DNA from: Allium sativum
Lineage: Eukaryota; Streptophyta; Magnoliopsida; Asparagales; Amaryllidaceae
Length of the DNA stretch: 64,000 nucleotides
Reading direction: 5' to 3'
NCBI GenBank assembly: GCA_030737875.1
Contig: CM060915.1
Coordinates: forward strand, 635,688,786-635,752,785
The translations under genes were made by a program, and so were the position numbers. Below, in pieces: positions 1-11,715 of the stretch; positions within the stretch are counted from its first letter, which is position 1; each line of letters opens with the position of its first letter. A model generated the notes under the pieces. The model searched no databases. It was not told where the DNA came from and was given only the letters and a program-made list of their open reading frames with translations.

Positions 1-3000
1 TTAGAATTTTAAAACATCAAGTTTAAAATCATGTTAAATTTATAATCTGAAGCTATATAGGATTCTATGTAAGTATATATTTTAATAACAACTTATTTTT
101 AATAGATTTGTTTATATTGAAATCGATATATATTTTACCGATTCAATATGTAACTTAAGAATACTTAATTTTCAAACGACCTCGGTTTTCAATGAAATTA
201 ATTTTATTAAATCTATAATAGTTAATTATTGTAAGATTTCCAATTTCACATCAATTGGATTTATCTTATGATCGTACGCGGTATAAATGCGTATTGTTTA
301 GCCGGTTGAAATTTAAATAGTATTTTTTTTCAAAACAATCTCGAAATTTGACGAAACCAGTTCCATTGTGTTCGAAATACTAAATTATTATATGTTTTGA
401 ATTTTGTTTAAATTGAAGCTCGTGTGTGTGCTTGTGCGAATTTTAACGCTCAAAATTATATCAAAAATATCGTCGGTCACCTTCGCAAAAAAATTACATC
501 CGTCGTGTTAACTACATATCCCTGACTCACATTTTTCTTTTTCCTCGCACATGCTTTTGCCGATTTATCATACAGACCAGTGAGAAAAATAATAATAACC
601 ATGTGCGTAGACAAGAAAAAAGAAAATCTTTGACCTTGCACATGTATTGAAACTTGGCAACCACATAACCTATCTATATTAATATACACTTCCACTCCTC
701 ATTCCTCCAACAAAACTATCCTGTTTCTCTTCATTTCGAATACACAACGGACAAACAAATATTAAAATTAGATATAAAATCCATAACTTGATGAAATTGG
801 ACAACGTTGAATTCCTTACGCTCGTAGGAAGGAGAGCATCAAGCAGGCGCCTTTGTTTTGGATTTCGATCAAAAATCTTATTGCTGAAATATAGGCAGTG
901 TGGGAAAGTTTTGGGTTCTAGCGAAGATTGGGGATGAGTTAAGAAGCGAGGTTGATTTCTTTGAATTCAAAGTGGCATAGGGGACCGGTCGTCGGACTTT
1001 GGTGGCTATCAGGGCAAAAAAAATCCACACTTCCTGCTTTGCAGTCACGGTTGGAAACGGAAGGAGTATTTCTGGGTCGATGGAAAGGGTTTTCGCTGGG
1101 GTGACATTGGTCAGAGCTCCGGTCAGGCGAGGGCGGCAATGGGGGGGAAGGTGCTATATGAGTAAAGTTGGGTTTTTGAAGTTAACATGGAACGAGATGG
1201 AAAGATTTGGAGAAGAAGAATAAGGGAGAGGTGGTTATGATGTGCTACTGGGTTTTGGCCGTTACGTAATAATTTTTTTTGCATGAAGTTCATGGAGATT
1301 TATCAAGAAACAAAAAAGAAAAGCAGAAAAAGGAATGGCGTGGGTTGAAAGAGATGGAGACATGGAACTTTAGTGTTTGGGTTGTGTAAATCGAATTGAA
1401 AGGGAGAAAGTAATCGCGAGTTAAAAGGGTAAATAGTGGTTAGAGTATAATTAATATAATTATTAACTTAAGTCAATTAATATCATATATACAAACTTGT
1501 AATTACTATATCCATGTCATACATATATAGAATGACACAAAACTAGATTCGTTGGAATCGTAGTGGGAAATACTACATTGCTGAGCGATTTGGAAGGATC
1601 TGGAATCAATTGAAATTTCATTTAATTTTAAACAGTCGTTTAAAATTTAATGAAACAACCTGAACCATCAAATCGAAAATGAAATGTGAGTTAACTCTCA
1701 TGCCTCCTGGAATTCTATGTTGCGTTAAATTCATATAAAAATAACTCATCGTTGATAGTAATAATTGGATGATTGGATGCCTTGGTTGCTTACTGGTTGA
1801 TTAACAATTGCTGACATTTATATTATGTCGTATTTGATATTTATTTTATATGTTATTACCGAATATTATTATATTTTGTAATGCAGGGAAGAACAGGTTG
1901 GAGGGATCCGACTGGATTTCTCAAATATTTTGTGTATTGTTTGTCTTCTTCCATCTTATTCAAATATGAACCGTTCACCCTAAAATGACGTTATATCCTT
2001 ATTGGATGTTACAGTTGATTGGATATTGAACGTGGAATTGAAATTCAATGTTGATGTGATGTTTATAATTAATAGATGGTATTGATCAAGTTACAGGCAT
2101 CAAATGGTTTAAACCCATGTTTTTAAGACGTTACTTTACTGTTAGGTGAATCGACGTATTTGAAGTTATAAAATTATTTTTATAACCGAAGTGAAGCTTT
2201 AAAATTTTATTTTTATTTAAAATAGAAGTTTTAAAGTAAGTCGATATTTATAAATGCTTTTTGTAAAAATAGTTATAAAATATTTTGTAGCAATTTCAAT
2301 GTTTTAATAAATTTTATAAGCGTCGAAGCCAGAATTTAACCTACGTGTTATTGTTTTGAAAAATTGTTTTCAAGTAAATAATTAAGCGATATTATTAGGT
2401 TAATTATATTAATCTAAAAGGAAGGATAAATTGAAATCAATTAATAAATAACTGATGTTTTAAGTTAACGAAGTCAACTGTTTAACTAGAAATGGGTAAT
2501 TAGATTGATCGATTTTCGATTAATCCAATGGAAATGGTTTAACAAATCATTGCTTTAATTTAATAATATTTCTTGAATATTGATTTTTTTTATTTAATGA
2601 TATTTAAAAAATGCTTATCAATTGATAAATCATAAGTGAAGTATTTATCATTTAATAATGTCCTTAAACTGAACTATTATTAATGAAGTAAACCATTTTT
2701 ACTTTAGTTAACAATGAAGTTAGTTATAATTTTAATTAATAATAATTAAAGTAATTTACTTCTCAAATGGAATTCAATTAATAAGTAATCGAGTTTTGAA
2801 ATGAATTGTGTCAAGAGAGATGTTATACCAAAGTTATAAAACAGGTTGTGAAGCTAATATGCCATTTTCAAGTAAGTATACTTAATAATTGAATTAAGTA
2901 CAACTGAAGAAATCCGAAGAGGTTTTCGAAATATAAAGGATATGTTGTAAAAGATTTTAATAAGACTTTGTTTACTTAATTATTAAATTTAGTAAAATAA

Positions 3001-3147
3001 AGGTAAATTGAAGGTAATTTTCAAAGGAAGAAGATTAATGGATTAATATAAGAGAAATCTATAAAAATATTTTTGAATCTAATTCAAGTTTTTGTAAATG
3101 AGGTTTATAAAGAAGTTTAAGCCCATGCTATGATTTTGAAATAAGGT
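1..3147 (+). mobile_element. Old LTR A', segment 1 (interrupted)
   Basis: This is the left part of a diverged LTR related to element A; its 5' end lies outside the window. Two diverged copies of the block that reads like AACGACCTC...GAAACCA...TTTTGTTGG lie near 170-300 and 340-430 and match 11337-11620 in LTR A. A GC-richer leader lies at about 930-1240. The stretch at 1880-1925 (GGTTGGAGGGATCCGACTGG) matches 4855-4885 of A. From about 2090 to 3147 it is AT-rich with no coding signal. The block is cut by element A at 3147 and continues at 15777. Short open frames here, such as 999-1223, have no recognisable product. The homology is clear in order and orientation; the exact 5' boundary is unknown. 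Confidence 0.75.
3143..3147. repeat. TSD of element A, left copy (AAGGT)
   Basis: AAGGT lies directly before the TGTAATGACC start of the 5' LTR and is repeated exactly at 15772-15776 after the 3' LTR. Confidence 0.93.
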
Positions 3148-6100
3148 TGTAATGACCCGCATTTGCAGAGGTATTATAATTAATTTATTTAATTATATAA
3201 ATAGTGATATAGTGAATTTAATGATCGTGGAATTAAATAATGGTGAATATTTAATTAAAATAATAAATTGAATAATATATTTAATTCTGAAATAATCAGA
3301 ATTGGCTGAAATGGCGATATGGTGTGAACTGGATCATCTGTGATATTTAATTCAGTTTACAATTGAATTCGAATAACGAATATATTATATAAATGACAGT
3401 TTGAACGTGTAATTATATTATAATTAAAATCGAGCTCGAAATGGCGCTGCAGTTCGTAAATTGGCGATTCAAACTTCAACTGAATGTACAGGATTCGTTT
3501 TAAGCTGGATTTCTGTGAAACAAGAAACGTGTGGAGCTGGTGGAGTATATCTTTCTAGTGGAAGAGAAAAATGCGGATTTCATCGTGTAGATTTTGATTT
3601 ACGTCCAAACTAAATTTTAGAAAGGTCGCTGTGGAATTCCTTTATAATTTATAAAGGAATTATTTATATTTTAAAAAGGAATTTCAAAATAAATCGAATA
3701 TCGGGTTGACCCAGATTTGGGATATCGAGTTATAAATTCCAGTGGAACTGTATGATATTCTGCTGCGAATATATACGATAATATTAATTTATTAATATTT
3801 TATTTAACTATATTTATATATTTAAATGGGTCATTCAAAGCTTTAAAAATAGCCAGTTTGGATTGCTAGTAGAATAAAATCCTAAAAATCTCGAGAGTGA
3901 TATGTTTGGATTGCTAGTGGTTAGCTCTTTGATCTGGTATGCTAATAGCAGGGTCCGACGCAAATTTTTGTGTCACTCCTGTTTCTCAGCGTGGACTAGG
4001 TCTAGGGTGTGTGAGAAATTAGAGCATCGATTCTTGTTTAGTTATCGTTTTAGGAATGAGAAGATGGTTTAGGAGCTGTTGGCAAAGTTTTAGGGATTTC
4101 CGCGTTGATTTTTGTTCGTGCATTGTATGTGGGGAAGCAGTATTTTGGTCCGAAGTCGCATTTGCAGAGATGGGTGCGAGTAGAAGCTGTCGGGTTGGAA
4201 GTTGAAGGGAATTCGAAGGAGAACTTAATGGTGAAATCGATTTGAAATTTAATGGAGTATTTTTGAAGGTGTGGGTCTCGAATGAAACGGCAATGGCCGA
4301 TGGATGTACTGAGACGAGCGAACAACGTTGGGAGAAGATGAATTTGGGGATAGGCGGGTCTGGACTTATGAAGGGGATGATGGGCCAGAAAGTGTTGGGT
4401 GAGCCCAATAGAGGAAATGTAAAGTTTATTTAATTTAATAATGTATGAACTTGTAAATTTAATAACTTCGTCATACTACACCAGAATTTCGAATGGTCAG
4501 ATCCGTTAGGATCGTATGGACGGTGGCTACACACTGGAATTGACTGGGAGTAGAGTAGAGCTCATTTGAATTTATGGCGAAATAAACTGTTTGATTCAAA
4601 TCAAACGAACAGTTTATCATTCTTTAACGATGAACTGCCAATGTGAGTAAATCTCACTAACTTTGAATAGTTTATAATTTCATGTTGTATTTTTAGAACT
4701 GTTAAATATTGGTTGATTGACTATGTGTTGACTATTTGATTGAACTGCTAGTCAGTTAGTGAATTTCTATATTAATTCTGGTTAACTGAATATATCGTAT
4801 GGAACTGAAAGTGATGTTGATTTTATTGTGTAACATCTGTGGATGCAGGGAAACAGGCTGGAGGAATCCGACTGGATTCCTCAACAGTTATTTTATTGTT
4901 TTTCATATATTGTGATATATGATGTAGTTTATAATCTGTGGTTCATTATATGTGTTGGATGATATTGGTCATCGTGATTTGATGTGTTAAGTACCATAAA
5001 ATATCGGAATGGGAAAAAGGAGATTTTCAAAGTGATATTGAAAACAGAATATTTATAAATTGAATATTCATAAATAGGATATTTCTAGAAAAGGGAAAAA
5101 ATATAAAATCAAAAGATTTTATAAAAGAGAAAATATTTATAAAATCAACAAAGATTTTATACAGGAGATATTTATTTGTTAAGTAAATAGGAGGTGTTAA
5201 ATGAGATATGTATTTATAATTAGGACATGTTAAGTGAATTATTTACTTGGTAAATAAATAAGATATTATAAAGGGATTATTTACTTAAGGAATAAATAGA
5301 AATGAAAAGGAAAACGTTATATAAAGAAAACCGTTATAAAAAGGGAAAACGTTATAAAAAGGAAATCATTTTTAAAAAGAAGAACCGTTACTAAAAGTAA
5401 ATCTTTAAAAATGAATAAACGTTGTTAAAAAGGAAATCTTTATAAAGTGAAAAAGTCAGTAAATCGAATATGGTATTCGAAAGTTAGTAAATCGAAGATG
5501 GTATTCGAAAGTTAGTAAATCGAATATGTTATTCGAAAGGGGTTAGTCGAGTCGAGTTGGTTAGATAGAGTTAACCCGTTAGAGTTAATCGATAGAGTTA
5601 AATTGAACTAGAGTTATTGAATAGAGTTAAATCGAACTAGAGTTAAATAAATAAGAGTTATTCGAATAGAGTTAAACACAAAGGAGTTATCGAATTAGTT
5701 ATTCGAAAGGAGTTAATGATTATAGTTTAATCGAAAGAAGTTATCGAATTAGTTATTCAAATGGAGTTATCGATTGTAGTTCAATCGAAAGGAGTTATCG
5801 AATTGGTTATTCGAAAGGAGTTATCGAATTAGTTATTCGAAAGGAGTTAAGTAAGGAGTTAAGTAAAAAGAGTTAATCGATTAAGGTTAAATAAATAGAG
5901 TTAATCGAATTTAGTTTATTCGAAGAAAGGTTTTCGAATCTAGTTATTCGTAAGAGAGATTATCAAATATAGTTATTCGAAGGGAGGAGTTATCGAATAG
6001 AGATTTATTCGAACGAGAGTTACATAAGGAAGTGTTAAAGGGTTAAAGATGAACTTACCCTATTTCGAGATTTAAAATGTTGTTCAGTTAAGGTCTCAAA

Positions 6101-7874
6101 GGTAGTATTACCCCAACTTGATTGACTTCGTTTTTAATTTAGAAATGGTTAAGGTTCGAGAGTGAAAGTGGTTAAGTGATTTAGTAAATAAGTATAGTGG
6201 TTTGAGTTGTCGTCGCGATGTTGATTTAAAAACATCCGTTTAAATCCAAGTAAAGAAGATTTGGAAATGTTTTCCAAATAGAATCAGAAACGTAATCAAA
6301 TATTGAAATTGGAATTATGGATTAGAAATGGAAATGTTTTCCAGTGTTAACGTATATTTTCTAAACATAGAAAATATGGAAATATGAATGTATATATATG
6401 TATATATATATATATATATGATTGATTGATAGAATTTCCATCTGGAAATAATATCGTTGTTTTCACATGTATTTTTCTTTGATAGTTAACTCATCGACTA
6501 TCGAAGTTTTAACCATTTTAACGTTGTTAATATGGAGAGACCGGGTGGATTATTATCCAAAGAACCACTCTGTATTGGCATAAGCATTGCGAATCATATA
6601 TGCCAAAGAAAACTGAAGACGGAGTAAAGTACAAGGGCTGTTGTATAAATCTTAGATAACAGTGCCTAAGATGGATATATTGAATAGTACCTTCGGTTCA
6701 TCCTGTTCCTGGATGACTTGTATGGATGAATGTCTGACAGAGTATTTCCAGAAAGGTCACGTACATTGATTTCTTCAACTGTACCAAGAGTGGAAGCGGA
6801 GAAGGAAACTTCTTTAGCTAACACGTAATGTACTATTGTAGACGTCAATTAGTGATTTTCGACGGATTTGACAATGTGGCATTCGAAGTGAATCTGATGT
6901 GTTGATAAGGCGTAACCTCAAGCCTCATCAACCGGTAAATGACAGAAATCGGGCAGGCAACATGGCTAAGTCGGTCGCTCCGAAGTAGGGTGTATAATCA
7001 CCTGATCTAGAGTTTCATTTATTTCTAAAAATCTATTGTCGATGCTGTCCCATTCGGGAAATGGTTGCCGATCCCAACCGTTGGTGATATACATTTGATA
7101 CACTCAAGCGAAATGAGTGGTCGGTCATGTGTGGTCGGGTTGCAAGATGTTCTTGTTGAACCCAGTGTATTCCTTTCTAGAGATACACTAGCGAAAGGTG
7201 GTTCCATACCTTGTCATAGTTGGAAATCCATTACTCAATAAGTGCTTGTGGTTTTGATTGTATACTATATATGTAGAACGTGAGATGGAAGCGTTTCTGC
7301 TAGATGATTATTATATTGTGGTTGATAGACATTATTATAATATCAAAAGGTTTTTGATATAAAGATAATTTGGATTCTCATAAGGGAAAAACCCGTTCCG
7401 TTATACGGCGTGGTCTTATGAGATATCGTTTACTTGTTCAAACTGTTTTACTCATACCAGTCCCATGACTGACCCGGAGTTTATTTGTTTGTTTCCCTAA
7501 ACTCTTGGGTGCCTAAATTTGTATGGGCAGTCAAGTAGTCGGGATTTACAGATATACTGGAGGAGCTTGGAGTAGGAGGCTTCAGGATTATATAGCTATA
7601 GTTATTTCCGCTGTGTTGTACTTTGATAATGATGTATATTCAAGTACAGATGTACATTTCAAGTTATGTTATATATATTGTATGTTATTCGTTCCGCTGT
7701 GAGGTTCGTGTTACTCTGATGTTGTGTTGTTCTTCTTCTTCTATTCTAAGTTTCTGTCTTATCTTTCCTCACCCTCTGTTTTCTTTCTATTAATTTCCTG
7801 ATTTTCAGTTTAATTTGGGGTTGGACTTGTGTTTTTAGTCAGATCAAATTGGACCGGATTTTCGGGTCATTACA
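3148..7874 (+). repeat. 5' LTR of element A (4727 bp, promoter deleted)
   Basis: It starts TGTAATGACCCG and ends CGGGTCATTACA, a 12 bp terminal inverted repeat. It aligns with 10623-15771 along its whole length except that sequence equivalent to about 11334-11801 is missing; at 3858-3870 the two sides are joined through the short filler GGATTGCTAG. The lost part contains the TATA box seen in the 3' LTR. Other parts: 5' module 3435-3660; GC-richer leader 3960-4440, which includes a 63-codon frame (4242-4433) conserved only because the LTRs are copies; A-rich tract 5030-5450; tandem array 5455-6025; conserved 3' block 6530-7874. Confidence 0.92.
5455..6025 (+). repeat. Tandem array in 5' LTR of A (TTCGAA-type units)
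   Basis: Degenerate short tandem repeats. The first part has 30 bp units (AAATCGAATATGGTATTCGA plus AAGTTAGT) three times. Then come units around GAGTTATCGAATTAGTTATT of about 24-26 bp, many with the local palindrome TCGAAT...ATTCGA. The array differs in copy number from the one in the 3' LTR. Confidence 0.85.
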
Positions 7875-7876
7875 GT

Positions 7877-7888
7877 TGGTATCGGAGC
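7877..7888 (+). other. PBS of element A (tRNA-iMet type, one mismatch)
   Basis: TGGTATCGGAGC lies 2 bases after the 5' LTR. The plant initiator-Met tRNA 3' end would pair with TGGTATCAGAGC, so there is one A-to-G mismatch. Confidence 0.85.
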
Positions 7889-9059
7889 TTAAGTTAAGTG
7901 AATTACCTTGGCTTTGTGGCGTGACTCGGTAGAGATAGGGTTAGTAATACCCTAGATTGAGTTGAGTGTATATATGGGTGAACGTATTTGTTATTGATAT
8001 AAAAATTTGTTTTATATTGTGGAGATTTATTGGTTGAGTCGTTTATGAGTTCTGGTCGATCAGTTTGATCCACTGTATCGGTAGGAGTTGGTAAACACTT
8101 GAATACGATGGACCGTCATGGTATGTTTTGAAAAGAGGGTAAATGAAATAATTTTACCCAAATTATATTTTGATATAAAGGATTTATATTGGAATGATTA
8201 TAATATATTGGATATATTGGTTGTGATTATAATCGAGTAAGATTATAAATTAAATGGTTATGTAAATAACCAATCATAATTCATATAAGTGAAATACGTG
8301 AAATCAGTTAAGTTAAATCAGGAATTTAAACCAGAAATTGAATTAAAATTCTGGAAAATTGGATAAGTGTTTGTAAATGGATTTGGATTAAAAATAAGGA
8401 AAATTTAAGATCCTGGGAGATTTTAAATTATTTTACAAGCAGTGTGAATTATATTTTGAAATGAATTTCAAAGTGGAAACGTTTAGAAATGGTTTTATAA
8501 TATTGAACTCACTTCGATCACTGGAAAATAGATTCCGATGACGACAGCTGCATCATCAGTATTCATTTTCGAGTTGTAAGTGGCGAATTACTACCAGAGA
8601 TACTGTTTTGAATTTGTTTTGGGAAAGACAAGTTGTGTTGAATTTCAAATGGGATTTATAATATAGAATTTGATATATAGATTTTTATAATAGAAGTGAT
8701 GTAAAATTTGAATAGAATTAACTAAGTCGAAGAGGAATTAGTTAATCGAGTTTTGAATTTGAAGTTGAACCTTGAAAGGTGAATTGGAGTTATAAATGGA
8801 TATTCGAAATCGAATATAGAACTTAAATTTGAAATTTGGATTCAAATTAGTTAATAAGCAAGTTAAAATATATTTGAACATGTCATGTTCAAATATAAAA
8901 GTGAAATAGACTAAAGAGTTAATTAACAAATTAATTAACGAACTGAGTTAAAACGATCAGGTGTAGTTAAAATAGATTGGGCATGTATAAATATACATGA
9001 GATAGGTATGGATAAGGTATGAAGGTTTATGAATAGAATGCTCAACGAAAAGGTATGTA

Positions 9060-9235
9060 TTTAATTCATATATGAGATTTTATGCGCCGTATCGGCTAGC
9101 CGCTTGGCTTTTTCTTTTTCTTTTGGATTGGTGAGGGCCATGGGAGGCTATTTGAAATATCCCGATGCTCCTGGTACAAAGGAGGTTATGGCGAATTTTT
9201 CCAGGAATTTAAGGAGTTAGAATATTTTTAAGATA
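9060..9235 (+). repeat. 3' internal motif block of A, copy 1
   Basis: It contains GCCGCTTGGCT, a pyrimidine stretch and ACAAAGGAGGTTATGGCGAA followed by an A/T-rich stretch and a GTTAG. The same order appears at 10300-10460, and the ACAAAGGAGG...GGCGAAATTTTTCGA part appears at 46570-46615 in element B. Confidence 0.75.
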
Positions 9236-9419
9236 ATTTATAGTTAGAAATCAACGTATCGATATATATATAGAAGTCGATAAGGAAACGAACTTAGAAA
9301 TAGAATAGTAAAATCAAAAAAGGAAGACTAAGAATAAAATCTATTCAGAATATAAAGAGGAAGCGTATACGTGTTTAAAAGTGAATAACTAGTTGTATGG
9401 TATTGATTATTCGAGTAAG

Positions 9420-9800
9420 TAGTCATATCTGTTTTGACGTTATAAATGTTATTCAGTCAAGGTCAGAGAGGTAGTTATACCCCAACTTGATTGATTTCAT
9501 TATTAACAAATAAATAGTAAGATTTCAGGCTCGAAGATAAATGTTGAATAAGAGTTAGTTGAATATAGTATTTGGGTTGTCGTAACGATGTTTTACACAA
9601 CATCCGTTTTAACCCAAATAAGTGTAATCTTGGAAATATAATAAAGAATATTTCCTAAGTATAGAAATAAATGAGATCGGAAAAGAGATAAGTAATTGGA
9701 ATATTTTCCAATTATAAATAGCATGTATTTTCTAAAGTTTAGAAAATAAAGGAAGGCGATATTCGGAAATGTTTTCCAAATAACATAAAAGGCCAATATG
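9420..9800 (+). repeat. LTR-derived block inside the interior of A
   Basis: The series ATTCAGTCAAGGTC, AGAGAGGTAG, ACCCCAACTTGATTGA, GGGTTGTCGTAACGATGTT and ACATCCGTTTTAACCCAA matches 6070-6250 in the LTR in the same order, with clear divergence. An LTR fragment was therefore incorporated into the interior before the present insertion. Confidence 0.7.
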
Positions 9801-10299
9801 GTTATTGAAAATATTTGGTTAACAAATATTGATAAAGAAATAGAGAAGTGATTTAACTAATGGAATATTAATTAAGGGCTCAGTGACATGTTCAAAAGGA
9901 AAATTTGATTTTTGAAAAGAGTAAACTGTTTGAAAACTCCCAAGGACAGATTGTTTGAATTAAAAACAAATTTAACAGAAATTTGTGAAAGCAAATTTGA
10001 ATTAAAGTAAAGCCAGTAAAGTGGTAACTGAAGTTGAATTAGAACAATATCTAGACAAATTGGATTGTGAGATTCAAATTTGAAGTGTAATATGATAATC
10101 AAGTTAAGAGTTGGGAATCGAGAAGAAACTCGAGTTGAAATGATATTTGGCTCGGATATAAGCGAGTGGTTGTGATGTGGATAAAATCAAATTGGAATTT
10201 GATTAGGATGACCCTTGTATTCACTGAATTAATAACAGGTAGAAAGGATATAATGATACGCCGATAAAAGGTACAAGTTTATATTTCTATTGGATATAA

Positions 10300-10460
10300 G
10301 ATTTATGAGCCGAATTGGCAAGCCGCTTGGCTGTTTGATTTTCTTTTGGGATGGAGATGGCCCAGAGAGGTGAGTTGGAGCTTGACCGATTGACCAGCAC
10401 AAAGGAGGCGCTGGCGAAATTTTTCGAAGAGTTAAGGAGTTAGAAAATTTTCAGGATTTT
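10300..10460 (+). repeat. 3' internal motif block of A, copy 2
   Basis: AAGCCGCTTGGCT, then CACAAAGGAGGCGCTGGCGA and AATTTTTCGAAGAGTTAAGG. This copy is nearest to the PPT and more like the copy in element B (AAATTTTTCGAA). Confidence 0.75.
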
Positions 10461-10610
10461 TGGAAATTTTCGTTGATAAGAATTAATAAAAAATTAAATT
10501 GAAATTAAATTGGTTCAGTTGAAATTGAAGTTAAGAAGTGAACAAATATGTTCTAACCAGTCGATAGGGTCGTTCTCTACCTTAGCAATTTTGAGGACGA
10601 AATTATTTTA

Positions 10611-10622
10611 AGTGGGGAAGAA
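10611..10622 (+). other. PPT of element A
   Basis: AGTGGGGAAGAA lies directly before the 3' LTR, the expected plus-strand primer site. Element B has AAGTGGGGGAGAT at the same place. Confidence 0.85.
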
Positions 10623-11681
10623 TGTAATGACCCGCATTTGCAGAGGTATTATAATTAATTTATTTAATTATATAAATAGTGACATAGTGAATTTAATGGT
10701 CGTGGAATTAAATAATGGTGAATATTTAATTAAAATAATAAATTAAATAATATATTTAATTCTGAAATAATCAGAATTGGCTGAAATGGCGATATGGTGT
10801 GAACTGGATCATCTGTGATATTTAATTCAGTTTAGAATTGAATTTGAATAACGAATATATTATATAAACGATAGTTTGAACGTATAATTATATTATAATT
10901 AAAATCGAGCTCGAAATGGCGCTACAGTTCGTAAATTGGCGATTCAAACTTCAACTGAATGTACAGGATTCGTTTTAAGCCGGATTTCTGTGAAACAAGA
11001 AATGTGTGGAGCTGGTGGAGTATATCTTTCTAGTGGAAGAGAAAAATGGGGATTTCATCGTGTAGATTTTGATTTATGTCCAAATCAAATTTTAGAAAAG
11101 CCGCTGTGGAATTCCTTTATAATTTATAAAGGAATTATTTATATTTCAAAAAGGAATTTCAAAATAAATCGAATATCGGGTTGACCCAGATTTGGGATAT
11201 CGAGTTATAAATTCCAGTGGAACTGTATGATATTCTGCTGTGAATACATACTATAATATTAATTTATTAATATTTTATTTAATTATATTTATATATTTAA
11301 ATGGGTCATTCAGAGCTTTAAAATAGCCAGTTTTGCAAACTACCTCAGAATTCGGCGAAACTAATTTTGTTGGATCCGCAATGTTGAATTATTGTTAGAT
11401 TTCAATTTCCGTGATTTTTGAAGTCAGTATGTGGCCGTACCGATTTTTAAAGTGAAAAACAGTTGGTATTTTGATGGTTAAAAATATGCTGTGTGAGCAA
11501 ACGGAGTCGAAATTCGACGAAACCAGTTTCGTTGGGACCGTAATGTCGAACTGTAGCAGTATGTCCAGTTTCGTGATTTTTAGGTATCATGTGTGGTCAC
11601 AGGAATTTTTAAAGACAAATATAAACAGCGTTGGTATAAAGATAAACATAATAATCGGTTAAAAATATATTAAATCCTTCC

Positions 11682-11715
11682 TATAAATACCTTACAAATT
11701 TTCCTAAACCCTAAC
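11682..11715 (+). promoter_or_regulatory. Core promoter of LTR A: TATA box and telo-box
   Basis: TATAAAT at 11682-11688 in the context CCTATAAATACC is a good plant TATA box. AAACCCTAAC at 11706-11715 is a telo-box motif, here about 18 bases downstream of the TATA box. Function is inferred. The equivalent region is missing from the 5' LTR. Confidence 0.65.

Larger units (their letters stand above)
7889..10610 (+). other. Non-coding interior of element A
   Basis: No retroelement protein domain or long frame is visible on either strand. The region is AT-rich. It contains a diverged LTR-derived block (about 9420-9800) and two copies of a 3' motif block (about 9060-9235 and 10300-10460) that is also present in element B. 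It ends with GAGGACGAAATTATTTTAAG before the PPT, which resembles the same place in B (GGGGACGAAAAGTTTTAAG). Confidence 0.8.

Noticed and set aside
4019..4408. 129-codon minus-strand frame in LTR A, also present in the 3' LTR in altered form
   Set aside because: Present twice only because LTRs are copies; the second copy is frameshifted, so there is no sign of selection.
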